Assembly (NCBI GenBank): GCA_964494205.1
Contig: CAZBRD010000002.1
Span: forward strand, 124,001-188,000
Reading direction: 5' to 3'
Origin: JBBTCX01 sp964494205
Lineage (GTDB): Bacteria; Planctomycetota; Phycisphaerae; UBA1845
DNA: 64,000 nucleotides
A program made the translations under genes and the position numbers. A model generated the notes under the pieces. It ran no database searches and was not told the origin of the DNA. It saw nothing but the letters and a program-made list of their open reading frames with translations. Shown here piece after piece: positions 8,578 to 18,771 of the stretch (positions within the stretch are counted from its first letter, which is position 1; every line of letters starts with the position of its first letter).

Positions 8578-9462
8578 TTGGCACGATTCGAACTCTGCAA
8601 CGTTTGTGAAGCCCCTGATTCGCTGAACAGTTCAATCGAAAAAACTTCCGTGCGTTCAAATGTGCGCGCTTTCCGTGACGAATCATTTGCAGTTTGGCGT
8701 TGCCAAAACTGCCGCAGCATTCACGCCCAAGACGATGTCGATCTGGACCATTACTATTCCGGATATCCATTTCAACGGCAGAAAATGGACTTGTTTCGGC
8801 GCCTGGCTTCGCGGAATTACCTCCGCCGCCTTGAGCGCACGGGGGTGCGGCCGGCAGACTCAGTTCTCGATTACGGGTGCGGATCAGGGTTGCTGATCGA
8901 GTATTTTCGACGGCGTGGCTATCACGACGTCAGTGGGTTCGACGAATATTCACCCCTTTTCGGCGATCGTTCCGTGCTCAATCGACCGTACGACTGTTTG
9001 ATTATGCAGGATGTAATCGAACACGTGTCCGATCCGCGCTCGCTGATGCGCACGGCGATCTCTCTCACGAAGCCCGGTGGACGCATTTGTATCGGTACTC
9101 CGAATGCGACCGCGCTGAATCTACGTGAACCAGACGATTTTCTTCACCAGCTTCATCAACCCTACCATCGTCACATCCTCTCGCCGATGGCGCTGCGCGG
9201 TTTAGCCGCCGAGTTTGGACTCAGTGTCCTCGCCTGGCACGACATTTATTACTGTGATCTCTTCGCTCCGTTTGCGAACCAGCATTATGTGCTTTTCTAC
9301 GCGAAGCTTTTCGACAATACGCTCGACCTTGCGTTCGAGCCGATTCGATTCAAATTAGGGATGTTCACTCCACGCGGAATTGCATTGGGGTTGCTAGGGC
9401 GTCTCGTTCCCCTCAGGCGAGAAATGATGGTCATATTGCGCAATGACAGTGCTACGACATGA
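8578..9462 (+). CDS. SAM-dependent methyltransferase with N-terminal zinc ribbon
   Basis: A class I methyltransferase of about 294 residues. C7-x2-C10 and C42-x2-C45 form a small zinc-ribbon-like N-terminus. Motif I VLDYGCGSG (residues 96-104) binds S-adenosylmethionine, and LIMQDVIEHVSDP and LTKPGGRICIGTPN fit motifs II-III. Proteins with this layout often modify sugars or small metabolites, but the substrate is unknown. I place the start at the TTG at 8578 because GAGG at 8568-8571 is well spaced as a ribosome site and the upstream terminator occupies the earlier TTG codons. It converges on nfo. Confidence 0.82.
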   Translation: MARFELCNVCEAPDSLNSSIEKTSVRSNVRAFRDESFAVWRCQNCRSIHAQDDVDLDHYYSGYPFQRQKMDLFRRLASRNYLRRLERTGVRPADSVLDYGCGSGLLIEYFRRRGYHDVSGFDEYSPLFGDRSVLNRPYDCLIMQDVIEHVSDPRSLMRTAISLTKPGGRICIGTPNATALNLREPDDFLHQLHQPYHRHILSPMALRGLAAEFGLSVLAWHDIYYCDLFAPFANQHYVLFYAKLFDNTLDLAFEPIRFKLGMFTPRGIALGLLGRLVPLRREMMVILRNDSATT

Positions 9463-9486
9463 ATCCACGGAGTGAAGCAAACGTAG

Positions 9487-9506
9487 GGTGGGCTCTCGAA
9501 CCCACC
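9487..9506. repeat. Intergenic hairpin (GGTGGG...CCCACC)
   Basis: A 6-pair stem with an 8-base loop lies between the convergent methyltransferase and nfo genes. The preceding GTAGGG and the layout resemble the GTAGGGCGGG hairpin at 40553, so it is probably a dispersed repeat that may also separate the two transcripts. Confidence 0.5.
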
Positions 9507-9575
9507 TCTTGTGCACGACTGAGTATTTGGAGTTCCAGCACAATTTTGTGCATCGACTGATTCAAATTCGCATTA

Positions 9576-10496
9576 TTAAGCCATCAACGAACGCAATCGC
9601 TTCAAGTTGACTTTATCGAAATCGGTTCCGCGCGAGTCTTTGCCCTTCGGTGTTTCGAGGATCATTGGAACATGCGTGAAGCGCGCATCATTCACAAAAT
9701 GCCGAAATCCTTCTTGGCCGATTTTTCCTTGGCCGATGTGTTCGTGGCGATCGACGCGCGAGCCGAGGTCTTTCTTTGAGTCGTTCATGTGGATGCACTT
9801 GATGTGTGCCAACCCGATGGCACTCTCGAGTTCGTCGATCATCTTGTGGTAACCATCCGCTGTGCGAAAATCATGCCCAGCCGCAAACAAATGGCACGTA
9901 TCCAGGCAAACTCCGATCCTTTGGGGATCACGAACTTTTGCGAGCACGTCGCGCAAATGCTCGAATCGATGACCGATCGCGCTTCCTTGCCCAGCCGTTA
10001 CTTCAAGCAGAATCATAGAATTGAATCCTGCGCAGCGATCATGGACTTCATCGAGCGATGTTGCGATGTTCGCAATGCCTTCATCGATGCTGGCGGTTAA
10101 GTGCGAGCCGGGATGCAGGACAAGATTGGGAATTCCCAGTAATTCGCAGCGTTGAAGTTCATCTGCCAGTGCAGAAATGCTCAGTTCTCTCGTCTCTTTT
10201 TTCGGAGAGCCAAGATTCAGCAAGTAATTCGCATGCGCGATAACAGGTGCCACGCGCTTGGCACTCGCCGCATCTTTGAACTGCTTAATTGCGTCTTCGG
10301 AGAGCGGCTGCGCGCGAATTTGCCGCGGATTCTTGACGAAAATCTGAATACACTGGCATCCGACGTCCAAACCGGCGTCAAAAGCCAAGTGCAAACCGCC
10401 TGCGATCGACATGTGGGCCCCAAATCGCGGTGGCTGGGACTGTGATGGGAGCTTCGTTTCTGCAGAATTTTTCTTCGATTTCATTTGTCTAGTCAT
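9576..10496 (-). CDS. nfo: Endonuclease IV (AP endonuclease)
   Basis: A 306-residue TIM-barrel metallo-endonuclease that cuts the DNA backbone 5' of abasic sites in base-excision repair. Metal-binding segments are all present: IAHANYLLNLGSP, LVLHPGSH, LLEVTAGQG, CLDTCHLFAAGHD, IHMNDSKKDLGSRVDRHEH and ILETP. The core begins at GAHMSIAGG, about residue 26. The Ser/Lys-rich residues before it are an extension, and a later start is possible. It is a single gene, convergent with the methyltransferase and divergent from the 23S rRNA unit. Confidence 0.96.
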   Translation of the reverse strand: MTRQMKSKKNSAETKLPSQSQPPRFGAHMSIAGGLHLAFDAGLDVGCQCIQIFVKNPRQIRAQPLSEDAIKQFKDAASAKRVAPVIAHANYLLNLGSPKKETRELSISALADELQRCELLGIPNLVLHPGSHLTASIDEGIANIATSLDEVHDRCAGFNSMILLEVTAGQGSAIGHRFEHLRDVLAKVRDPQRIGVCLDTCHLFAAGHDFRTADGYHKMIDELESAIGLAHIKCIHMNDSKKDLGSRVDRHEHIGQGKIGQEGFRHFVNDARFTHVPMILETPKGKDSRGTDFDKVNLKRLRSLMA

Positions 10497-10593
10497 TGCG
10501 ATGTAACTCTATTGCCATCATTGGTTTATGTCACGGAGTTTTGGCGGCAATTTGCGCCTGTAGCCTGTGAAATAAAAAAGCATTCTTTTTCGC
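10497..10593. other. Gap upstream of the 23S promoter
   Basis: The stretch between nfo and the rRNA promoter has no gene. An A/T-rich block (AAATAAAAAAGCATTCTTTT) directly upstream of the promoter could be an UP element. No 16S rRNA or tRNA is present upstream. Confidence 0.5.
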
Positions 10594-10621
10594 TTGACGC
10601 GGTAAACGGTTTCGATACTCT
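10594..10621 (+). promoter_or_regulatory. Putative rRNA promoter
   Basis: TTGACG (10594-10599), a 16-base spacer and TACTCT (10616-10621) lie behind an A/T-rich UP-like block. It is the only good candidate upstream of the processing stem. Confidence 0.55.
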
Positions 10622-10672
10622 ACCCTGCTCGCCTATGCAGTTGCACAACCGTGTGACAGCACTGGCGACACG

Positions 10673-10684
10673 GCTCTTTGACAA
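10673..10684 (+). promoter_or_regulatory. boxA antitermination element
   Basis: GCTCTTTGACAA matches the rRNA boxA consensus (TGCTCTTTAACA) closely. It lies in the leader of the 23S transcript, at the base of the processing stem. BoxA recruits the Nus antitermination factors during rRNA transcription. Confidence 0.7.
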
Positions 10685-10701
10685 TTGAAGAAGCGGACGC
10701 G
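10678..10701 (+). repeat. 5' strand of 23S precursor processing stem
   Basis: This 24-base segment (TTGACAATTG...GCGGACGCG) is complementary to 13896-13919, with one G-U pair. The two sides enclose the whole 23S gene. Inner pairing continues with ACATTCGAAGC near 10853 and CTCATAAATG just before the rRNA. Such stems are RNase III-type maturation substrates. Confidence 0.8.
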
Positions 10702-10946
10702 GGTCTGCTGGATACCGATCGAATCAAAAGGTCTTTATCGATCGAGAGTCTGGCGGACTCATTCTGTGGATATAGTAGACCACAAAGGACAATTGAACAT
10801 CCGATCGTGAGGACGAGCGAAAGCGAGTCCGAAGCGGTCGAATACTAGGTTACATTCGAAGCGCTGGAGAGCTGCTTGACTTTGAGATTGTTCGCGATGC
10901 ATCGAGGTAACACTCGAAGGCGACGTGGACAGCCCCTCATAAATGT

Positions 10947-13830
<2,884 letters not shown>

Positions 13831-13895
13831 GCATTTATGAGCGGCTGTCACTAGCTGCTTCGAATGTCACCAAGTGGCACTAACGTCCACGAACA

Positions 13896-13919
13896 CGCGT
13901 CCGCTTCTTCAATTGCCAA
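13896..13919 (+). repeat. 3' strand of 23S precursor processing stem
   Basis: CGCGTCCGCTTCTTCAATTG and the next four bases pair with 10678-10701, closing the outermost part of the 23S precursor stem. No 5S rRNA lies between the 23S 3' end and this point. Confidence 0.8.
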
Positions 13920-13930
13920 GGACAATTTTG

Positions 13931-13964
13931 AAACCCGATCGGTTGACTCCGATCGGGTTTTTTT
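13931..13964 (+). terminator. Intrinsic terminator of the 23S unit
   Basis: AAACCCGATCGG and CCGATCGGGTTT form a perfect 12-pair stem with loop TTGACT, followed by more T. It ends the rRNA transcript 100-134 bases after the mature 23S end. Confidence 0.92.
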
Positions 13965-14135
13965 GTTTCTATGACATGTGGAGTTGAAAAGTTTTCGGAT
14001 GGTGCTTTGAGCGACGGATGCCTTGTAGTTAGTGCGAGTTCTCTCGGACAGTTCGCAGCGGCCTGTAACATCCTTTACGGTGGATTTCTAAGCAACCTCT
14101 TATCGGACGGGATGCGATATCGTAGTTTGAACGAC

Positions 14136-14735
14136 ATGGTGCGAACGAGCTGCATATACTCGGTGACGATGCTGCTGGTCAGCGGATGCTCTATGATGTC
14201 CGAGAACCGTTTCCATTCTTGCGCCGACGGTATGACAGCCAATGCTTTGGCTGGTAAGGACGGCGCGCGCGATCTGGAACGTAGATACGGGGGGCTGGTT
14301 GCTGACTACGATGCTCTGGATCGCATGGAATCAGTCGCACATACACTTTCCACTTCGGCCACAAACCGAATTGGTCAGACATGTACGTTTTTCATTCTAA
14401 AATCAGAACGTCTCGGTGCGTTTTCGGTCTCCAGTGGTCGAATCTATATCACGCAGGGACTGTACGATTATCTTGACGAAGACGAGCTGCTTGCTGCAGT
14501 TATCGCTCATGAGATGGCCCACGTTTGGGCGCGGGATGGAGAACGAGCGGCCCCCAAGAATGCTGAGCGCCGGCTGCTGAGAGAAAAGGCGGCAGATCGT
14601 TATGCAGCGCAGCTACTTTTCCGTGCCGGCTGGTCGCCTTCCGCTATCATCGAAGTTCTTGAAATCACTCGCGCGGTACAGCCGCCTGGATATTGTGATG
14701 CCAGAATCGCTGAACTACGCGGCGTGAACGAATGA
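14136..14735 (+). CDS. M48-like metalloprotease lipoprotein with a degenerate zinc site
   Basis: About 199 residues. The ATG at 14136 gives a lipoprotein signal (MVRTSCIYSVTMLLVSGC) with an LVSGC lipobox; an in-frame ATG at 14112 is the alternative. The core resembles the M48 family: AFSVSSGRIYITQGLYDYL, then IAHEMAHVWARDGE with the HExxH zinc motif. In M48 enzymes the third ligand is the Glu of an E-A-D-R motif. Here the matching segment reads EKAADRYAAQLL, with Ala at that position, so zinc binding may be altered or another Glu may be used. It sits just after the 23S terminator and ends before a 9-pair hairpin. Proteolytic activity is uncertain. Confidence 0.75.
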   Translation: MVRTSCIYSVTMLLVSGCSMMSENRFHSCADGMTANALAGKDGARDLERRYGGLVADYDALDRMESVAHTLSTSATNRIGQTCTFFILKSERLGAFSVSSGRIYITQGLYDYLDEDELLAAVIAHEMAHVWARDGERAAPKNAERRLLREKAADRYAAQLLFRAGWSPSAIIEVLEITRAVQPPGYCDARIAELRGVNE

Positions 14736-14750
14736 GCAAGCAATTCTGAC

Positions 14751-14772
14751 GTTCTTTCCCTGGGGAAAGAAC
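14751..14772 (+). terminator. Hairpin, probable weak terminator
   Basis: GTTCTTTCC and GGAAAGAAC form a perfect 9-pair stem with loop CTGG, 15 bases after the M48-like gene. The following GAGCTTTT has only a short T-run. Confidence 0.55.
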
Positions 14773-14920
14773 GAGCTTTTAGGCTTTTGAAGAAGATTTA
14801 CTCAATGTTGTAGCCCCTCATTTCCTGAGTTCCACATCGAACCGAAATTGGTCGCATCGTCCAATACAGGCGTTTTCGCTGTGAAAAACGGCAATGATGC
14901 TCAGTTTTCAAAAATCCGCC

Positions 14921-14949
14921 TTGACAGCAGCCCGAGTGTGCAGTATGTT
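14921..14949 (+). promoter_or_regulatory. Sigma-70-type promoter of the GbsR-led operon
   Basis: TTGACA (14921-14926), a 17-base spacer and TATGTT (14944-14949) form a strong promoter just before the regulator gene. Confidence 0.75.
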
Positions 14950-14963
14950 CTGTATAGACAGAA
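14948..14963. promoter_or_regulatory. Palindromic candidate operator on the regulator promoter
   Basis: TTCTGT-ATAG-ACAGAA is a perfect inverted repeat overlapping the -10 box and the likely transcription start. Its place suggests autorepression by the GbsR-type protein encoded directly downstream. Confidence 0.5.
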
Positions 14964-14979
14964 ACGGGAGAACTATAGC

Positions 14980-15516
14980 GTGGAAATGTCACCGGCTATC
15001 AAGGGGTTTGTCCTCCACTGGGGCGAAATGGGCGCCCGATGGGGCATCAATCGAACCGTGGCGCAGATACACGCGCTGCTGTACTTGTCCCCCAAACCGG
15101 TGAACGCCGAGGAAATCGCCGAGACGCTGGGTGTGGCCCGCTCCAATGTGAGCAACAGTTTGAAGGAGCTGCAGGGCTGGGGCATCGTGAAGCTGGTGCA
15201 CGTCTTGGGTGACCGGCGCGATCATTTCGAATCCATGAAGGACGTGATGGAAATGTTCATGGTCATCATGGATGAGAGGAAGAAGCGAGAGTGTGATCCG
15301 ACGATATCAGCCCTTCGTGAGCTGGTCTCCCAAGCGAAAAAGTCGGGGGCGAAAGACTCGTACACGGCTGAAAGGATCGCTGACATGCTCGGTTTTTTCG
15401 AATCGATGACCGGACTGTACGGTGAGGTGCGAAAATACCCTGCCAGCTCGGTGCAGAAGATGCTGAAAATGGGTGACAAGTTGATGAAACTTCTCGGACT
15501 CGGCGGCCGGGAGTAA
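14980..15516 (+). CDS. GbsR/MarR-family transcriptional regulator
   Basis: About 178 residues, a winged-helix DNA-binding protein. MSPAIKGFVLHWGEMGARWG and INRTVAQIHALLYL open the domain. The helix-turn-helix is AEEIAETLGVARSNVSNSL, followed by LKELQGWGIVKLVHV and LGDRRDHFESMKDVMEMF, the wing and linker typical of GbsR-type regulators. A helical C-terminus probably serves in dimerisation. I start at the GTG at 14980, nine bases after GGGAG; the ATG at 14986 is equally in frame. A strong promoter overlapped by a palindrome lies directly upstream. The gene leads a same-strand run of four membrane-protein genes, which it probably controls. The ligand is unknown. Confidence 0.87.
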   Translation: MEMSPAIKGFVLHWGEMGARWGINRTVAQIHALLYLSPKPVNAEEIAETLGVARSNVSNSLKELQGWGIVKLVHVLGDRRDHFESMKDVMEMFMVIMDERKKRECDPTISALRELVSQAKKSGAKDSYTAERIADMLGFFESMTGLYGEVRKYPASSVQKMLKMGDKLMKLLGLGGRE

Positions 15517-15631
15517 CGAACATATTTTTTTTGCGAGCAGAGTTCTGTGTGTGCAGAAACAACAGACAACAAGGATGAAGCAGTCGAAAGTAGTCATCGT
15601 TTTTTGAGAGTTATTTTGAAGGAGATTCGTC

Positions 15632-16099
15632 ATGGAAAACCAATTCGCAGTGGGAAGTCACTCGGCATACCTGTTTCTGAGCGTTCTCATGACTATCTGG
15701 GTAGCGAAAACCTTATTCAAAAACGGACGCGTCTTTCTCGTGGATGCAATGCACGGGAATGAAAAACTAGCTGACTCGATCAACCATTTGCTGGTCGTTG
15801 GGTTCTACTTGATCAACGTCGGGTACATCGCGATGGCTCTGAAGGAAGGGCGCCATCCTGGAACGCTTGTCGAATCCATTGAGTCCGTCAGCAGTAAAGT
15901 GGGCGTGGTGCTGTTGATCCTGGGAGCCATGCACTTTCTGAATCTTGCACTCATTGCGTACGCGCGCAAGCAAAGCATTGAGACGGCCCAAAGGAATGAG
16001 CGGCTGGCACAAGTCGCGAAGCTTCGCCCTATGGTTGAAGTCACGCGCGGCGAGGAGTCGGTAGATTTCGTCCACACCATGGCCGTCGGACCAGCGTGA
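15632..16099 (+). CDS. Membrane protein of unknown function (GbsR operon)
   Basis: A 155-residue protein with about three membrane segments: SAYLFLSVLMTIWVAKTLF, HLLVVGFYLINVGYIAMAL and VGVVLLILGAMHFLNLALI. A charged, probably cytoplasmic C-terminal tail follows (RKQSIETAQRNERLAQ). I do not recognise a family. The gene lies 115 bases after the regulator and 31 bases before the DUF805/SRPBCC gene, so it is probably in the same operon. AAGGAG lies at 15618-15623, a good ribosome site for the ATG at 15632. Confidence 0.75.
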   Translation: MENQFAVGSHSAYLFLSVLMTIWVAKTLFKNGRVFLVDAMHGNEKLADSINHLLVVGFYLINVGYIAMALKEGRHPGTLVESIESVSSKVGVVLLILGAMHFLNLALIAYARKQSIETAQRNERLAQVAKLRPMVEVTRGEESVDFVHTMAVGPA

Positions 16100-16130
16100 G
16101 TCGAAATAGAAACAATTCCGGAGAGTGCAC

Positions 16131-17543
16131 ATGAATGTTCGCAAATGGTTTGATGTGCTCTTCAGCCTGAATGGCACTGTAGATCGAGGCACTTTTCTGT
16201 TGTGCGGAGCCATCTTGTTTGCGTGCAAGCTCGTCATTGATCGTTTTGTGGCGTGGCATGGCTTTGGAATTGAATGGTCGCCTTGGAACTACCTGGCCCA
16301 GGAGCAAGTCGTCCTGATATCGAAGTACGGTCGCTATCGGGCCGACCAACCTTTTGTCGGCACCATGCTGGGTTTGGCCATTCCTTTTGTTTGGACCGGT
16401 ATTGCACTCACTACGAAGCGATTACGCGACATGGGCATGCCGAGCTACTGGGTGCTTCTGCTCTTCGCGCCGTACATCAACTTCCTTTGCTTTGCCGTGC
16501 TATCAATGACCCCATCGAAAAAGCCGCAACGGGATAGAAATGCTTTTGCCAAGGGAGCAGCGGAATCAGGTTTCATTCGCAGGGTCATGCCCGAAGGTGC
16601 GTGTGCCAGTGCAGCGCTCGCGGTCTTGGTGACGACCATTGTTGGAACGTTGTACATGGGATTCAGTGTCTACGTATTAGAGATTTATGGCCTTGGGTTG
16701 TTCATTGGGTTGCCGTTTTGCCTCGGGATGGGAGCCGCGTTGCTGGCTGGGTCCCGAGCACAATTCAAGGTTGGTGCGTCGCTCGGAGTTGCGTTGTTGT
16801 CTGTGGCAAGCGTCGGCGGCGTTTTGCTCGGATTCGGTTGGGAGGGGGCAGGATGCCTGATCATGGCCTCGCCCCTATGGATCCTGGTCGGTGGGCTGGG
16901 TGGACTCGTCGCGCATGGACTTCGACGACTTTCGATGAACGAGCGCGAACTGGCGCTGGTGATCGTCGGGCTGACATTACTCGTCCCGGCGCTCATGGGG
17001 GCCGAGTTCGTGTTCCCTCCTCACACGCCCGAATTCGCAGTTCGATCGACCGTTGAGATTGATGCAACGCGAGAGCGGGTATGGCGGCACGTTGTTTCCT
17101 TCCCCGATCTGGGCCCACCGACCGAAACAGTTTTCGCTTATGGAATTGCCTATCCGAAAGCTGCCACGATTGAGGGGGCTGGAGTAGGGGCTGTTCGACG
17201 CTGCAAGTTCTCCACCGGTGACTTTGTGGAGCCAATCGAAGTGTGGGACGAGCCTACGCTGCTTCGCTTCGCGGTGACGGAAAACCCGCCTCCGATGCAA
17301 GAGTGGTCGTTTCATGAGCATGTTGATGCGCCGCACTTGCACGGATTCATGCAATCAAAGCGAGGGCAGTTTCACCTCATCGAAAATGCGGACGGAAGCA
17401 CAAAGTTGGAGGGCACAACGTGGTACAGCCACAACATGCAGCCGGCGGGATATTGGCGCTTGTGGTCAGACTACATGATTCATGAGATTCACCTGCGCGT
17501 ACTGCGGCACATCGAATCGCTCGCGGAGGGATCCGATGCTTAA
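16131..17543 (+). CDS. DUF805-like membrane protein fused to an SRPBCC lipid/ligand-binding domain
   Basis: About 470 residues with an unusual fusion. Residues 1 to about 135 resemble DUF805 (WFDVLFSLNGTVDRGTFLL, LTTKRLRDMGMPSYWVLLL). A middle section has several more membrane helices up to about residue 300. The C-terminal ~165 residues look like a polyketide-cyclase/SRPBCC domain (VEIDATRERVWRHVVSFPDL, then LEGTTWYSHNMQPAGYW), which forms a hydrophobic ligand cavity. A reading as a membrane sensor or lipid handler is inferred. The ATG at 16131 is preferred to the GTG at 16125, with CCGGAG upstream. It is the third gene of the GbsR-led operon. Confidence 0.75.
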   Translation: MNVRKWFDVLFSLNGTVDRGTFLLCGAILFACKLVIDRFVAWHGFGIEWSPWNYLAQEQVVLISKYGRYRADQPFVGTMLGLAIPFVWTGIALTTKRLRDMGMPSYWVLLLFAPYINFLCFAVLSMTPSKKPQRDRNAFAKGAAESGFIRRVMPEGACASAALAVLVTTIVGTLYMGFSVYVLEIYGLGLFIGLPFCLGMGAALLAGSRAQFKVGASLGVALLSVASVGGVLLGFGWEGAGCLIMASPLWILVGGLGGLVAHGLRRLSMNERELALVIVGLTLLVPALMGAEFVFPPHTPEFAVRSTVEIDATRERVWRHVVSFPDLGPPTETVFAYGIAYPKAATIEGAGVGAVRRCKFSTGDFVEPIEVWDEPTLLRFAVTENPPPMQEWSFHEHVDAPHLHGFMQSKRGQFHLIENADGSTKLEGTTWYSHNMQPAGYWRLWSDYMIHEIHLRVLRHIESLAEGSDA

Positions 17544-17585
17544 TGATCCTAGTTGTTCACAGCCGAACGATTGAAGGAGCAGGCG

Positions 17586-18257
17586 ATGCTATCGAACAAC
17601 CGCAACACGATGACAGCAGGTGCAAAGCCCGAAGAATCAGTGCTCATGACCTGGGCCTCCGAGGAGTATCACTCGCGATCCAGGCACCAAGTTCAACAAA
17701 TCCCGAATGCCAAACTCGCGCCGCTTGAAGTATGCCCGGAGTGTAAATACTCGCTGCAGGGTCTTCCTCCCCGTTACTGCTGTCCCGAGTGCGGGTTCGA
17801 ATACGACGAGGATACGTTTTGCTGGAAGTATCCGGGTTCGAAACCGGCGACTATTGTGTGGTTGGTCATTGTTTCGGTTGCGTTCTTTGCGTTAATGGCA
17901 ACTTCGCAATCCTTGAATATCGCGCGGTGGATCTATCAGGTCGTATTTTTAGTGCTGGCGATTGTGATCCTTGCGAGTCGACTGCATCGACAATGGACCC
18001 GCTGGTCGATCCTCGTGACGGCCCCGGGCGGTGTCATGTTTCGTGAGACTTCGGGTGAGTCGATGGTCATTCCCTATGAGACGATTGATTGGATTTGTGT
18101 TGATGGACCGGGAAGCGATCGTTGCGTTATTCATGCGAGCGGTGGGGCGATGTTGGCGCATGATCTGACGTGTTATGTGCGACCAAATGTGTCGCAGTTC
18201 TGTTCCGTTGTGCAGAGGCGAATTGCTGCCATACGAGAAAAGAAGGCAACTACATGA
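17586..18257 (+). CDS. Zinc-ribbon membrane protein
   Basis: About 223 residues. A double CxxC zinc ribbon near residues 50-75 (VCPECKYSLQGLPPRYCCPE, then CGFEYDED) is followed by two membrane helices (ATIVWLVIVSVAFFALMA and WIYQVVFLVLAIVILAS) and a C-terminal PH-like beta-rich region (WSILVTAPGGVMFRE). Proteins with this ribbon are common in Planctomycetota and have no assigned function. AAGGAG six to seven bases before the ATG at 17586 decides the start. The stop overlaps the start of the next gene (ATGA), so the two are translationally coupled. Confidence 0.8.
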   Translation: MLSNNRNTMTAGAKPEESVLMTWASEEYHSRSRHQVQQIPNAKLAPLEVCPECKYSLQGLPPRYCCPECGFEYDEDTFCWKYPGSKPATIVWLVIVSVAFFALMATSQSLNIARWIYQVVFLVLAIVILASRLHRQWTRWSILVTAPGGVMFRETSGESMVIPYETIDWICVDGPGSDRCVIHASGGAMLAHDLTCYVRPNVSQFCSVVQRRIAAIREKKATT

Positions 18258-18670
18258 ATGCCGAAATTCACCTACGAATCGCAGGGGCGCTGTTGCTTGC
18301 ATTGGCTGCGATGCATATGTTCCTGCCCAGGCAACTCGATTGGAAGAACGATATGGCCAAAGTCTCCCTGGCCAACCGGCAGATTTTCTTCGTGCATGTG
18401 TTCTTCATCGCGTTGTTTGTGACGCTAACCGGCATATTGTCACTGTGTTTCGCGCCAGCGCTGCTTGAGAAAACGATGCTCTCACGCGTTGTGTTGGTCG
18501 GATTGATCGTATTCTGGGCGGCGAGATTCGTGACGCAAATAATCATTTACGATTCGCGCATCTGGCGCGGAGATCGCGCGCGAACCATGGTGTACTACGG
18601 GTTCGCGGGCTTCTGTGCGTATCTGGTATTTGCGTACTCGAATGCACTGGCGCGCGTGTTGAATGCCTGA
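18254..18670 (+). CDS. Small four-helix membrane protein (GbsR operon)
   Basis: 138 residues with four predicted membrane helices: RIAGALLLALAAMHMFLP, IFFVHVFFIALFVTLTGIL, VVLVGLIVFWAARFVTQII and VYYGFAGFCAYLVFAY. A conserved-looking RQLDWKNDMAKVSLANRQIF segment sits between the first two helices. I cannot assign a family; a DoxX-like fold is possible by topology only. It is the last gene of the GbsR-led run, overlapping its predecessor by four bases. A 7-pair hairpin follows the stop. Confidence 0.75.
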   Translation: MNAEIHLRIAGALLLALAAMHMFLPRQLDWKNDMAKVSLANRQIFFVHVFFIALFVTLTGILSLCFAPALLEKTMLSRVVLVGLIVFWAARFVTQIIIYDSRIWRGDRARTMVYYGFAGFCAYLVFAYSNALARVLNA

Positions 18671-18673
18671 CAA

Positions 18674-18692
18674 TACGAGGTACTCCCTCGTA
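18674..18692. terminator. Hairpin between convergent genes
   Basis: TACGAGG-TACTC-CCTCGTA forms a perfect 7-pair stem between the end of the GbsR-led operon and the convergent metallopeptidase gene. There is no T-run on either strand, so its role as a terminator is uncertain. Confidence 0.4.
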
Positions 18693-18771
18693 CATGTGCG
18701 AGCCGGAGTTGTTCCCTTGCCTGCGCGAGGTTCTCTGCATCGGAGATCGAACCGGACGAATCTAGCTTAGC

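Noticed and set aside
13831..13930. A 5S rRNA downstream of the 23S gene
   Set aside because: The 100 bases hold only the processing stem and terminator; no 5S-like sequence is present.
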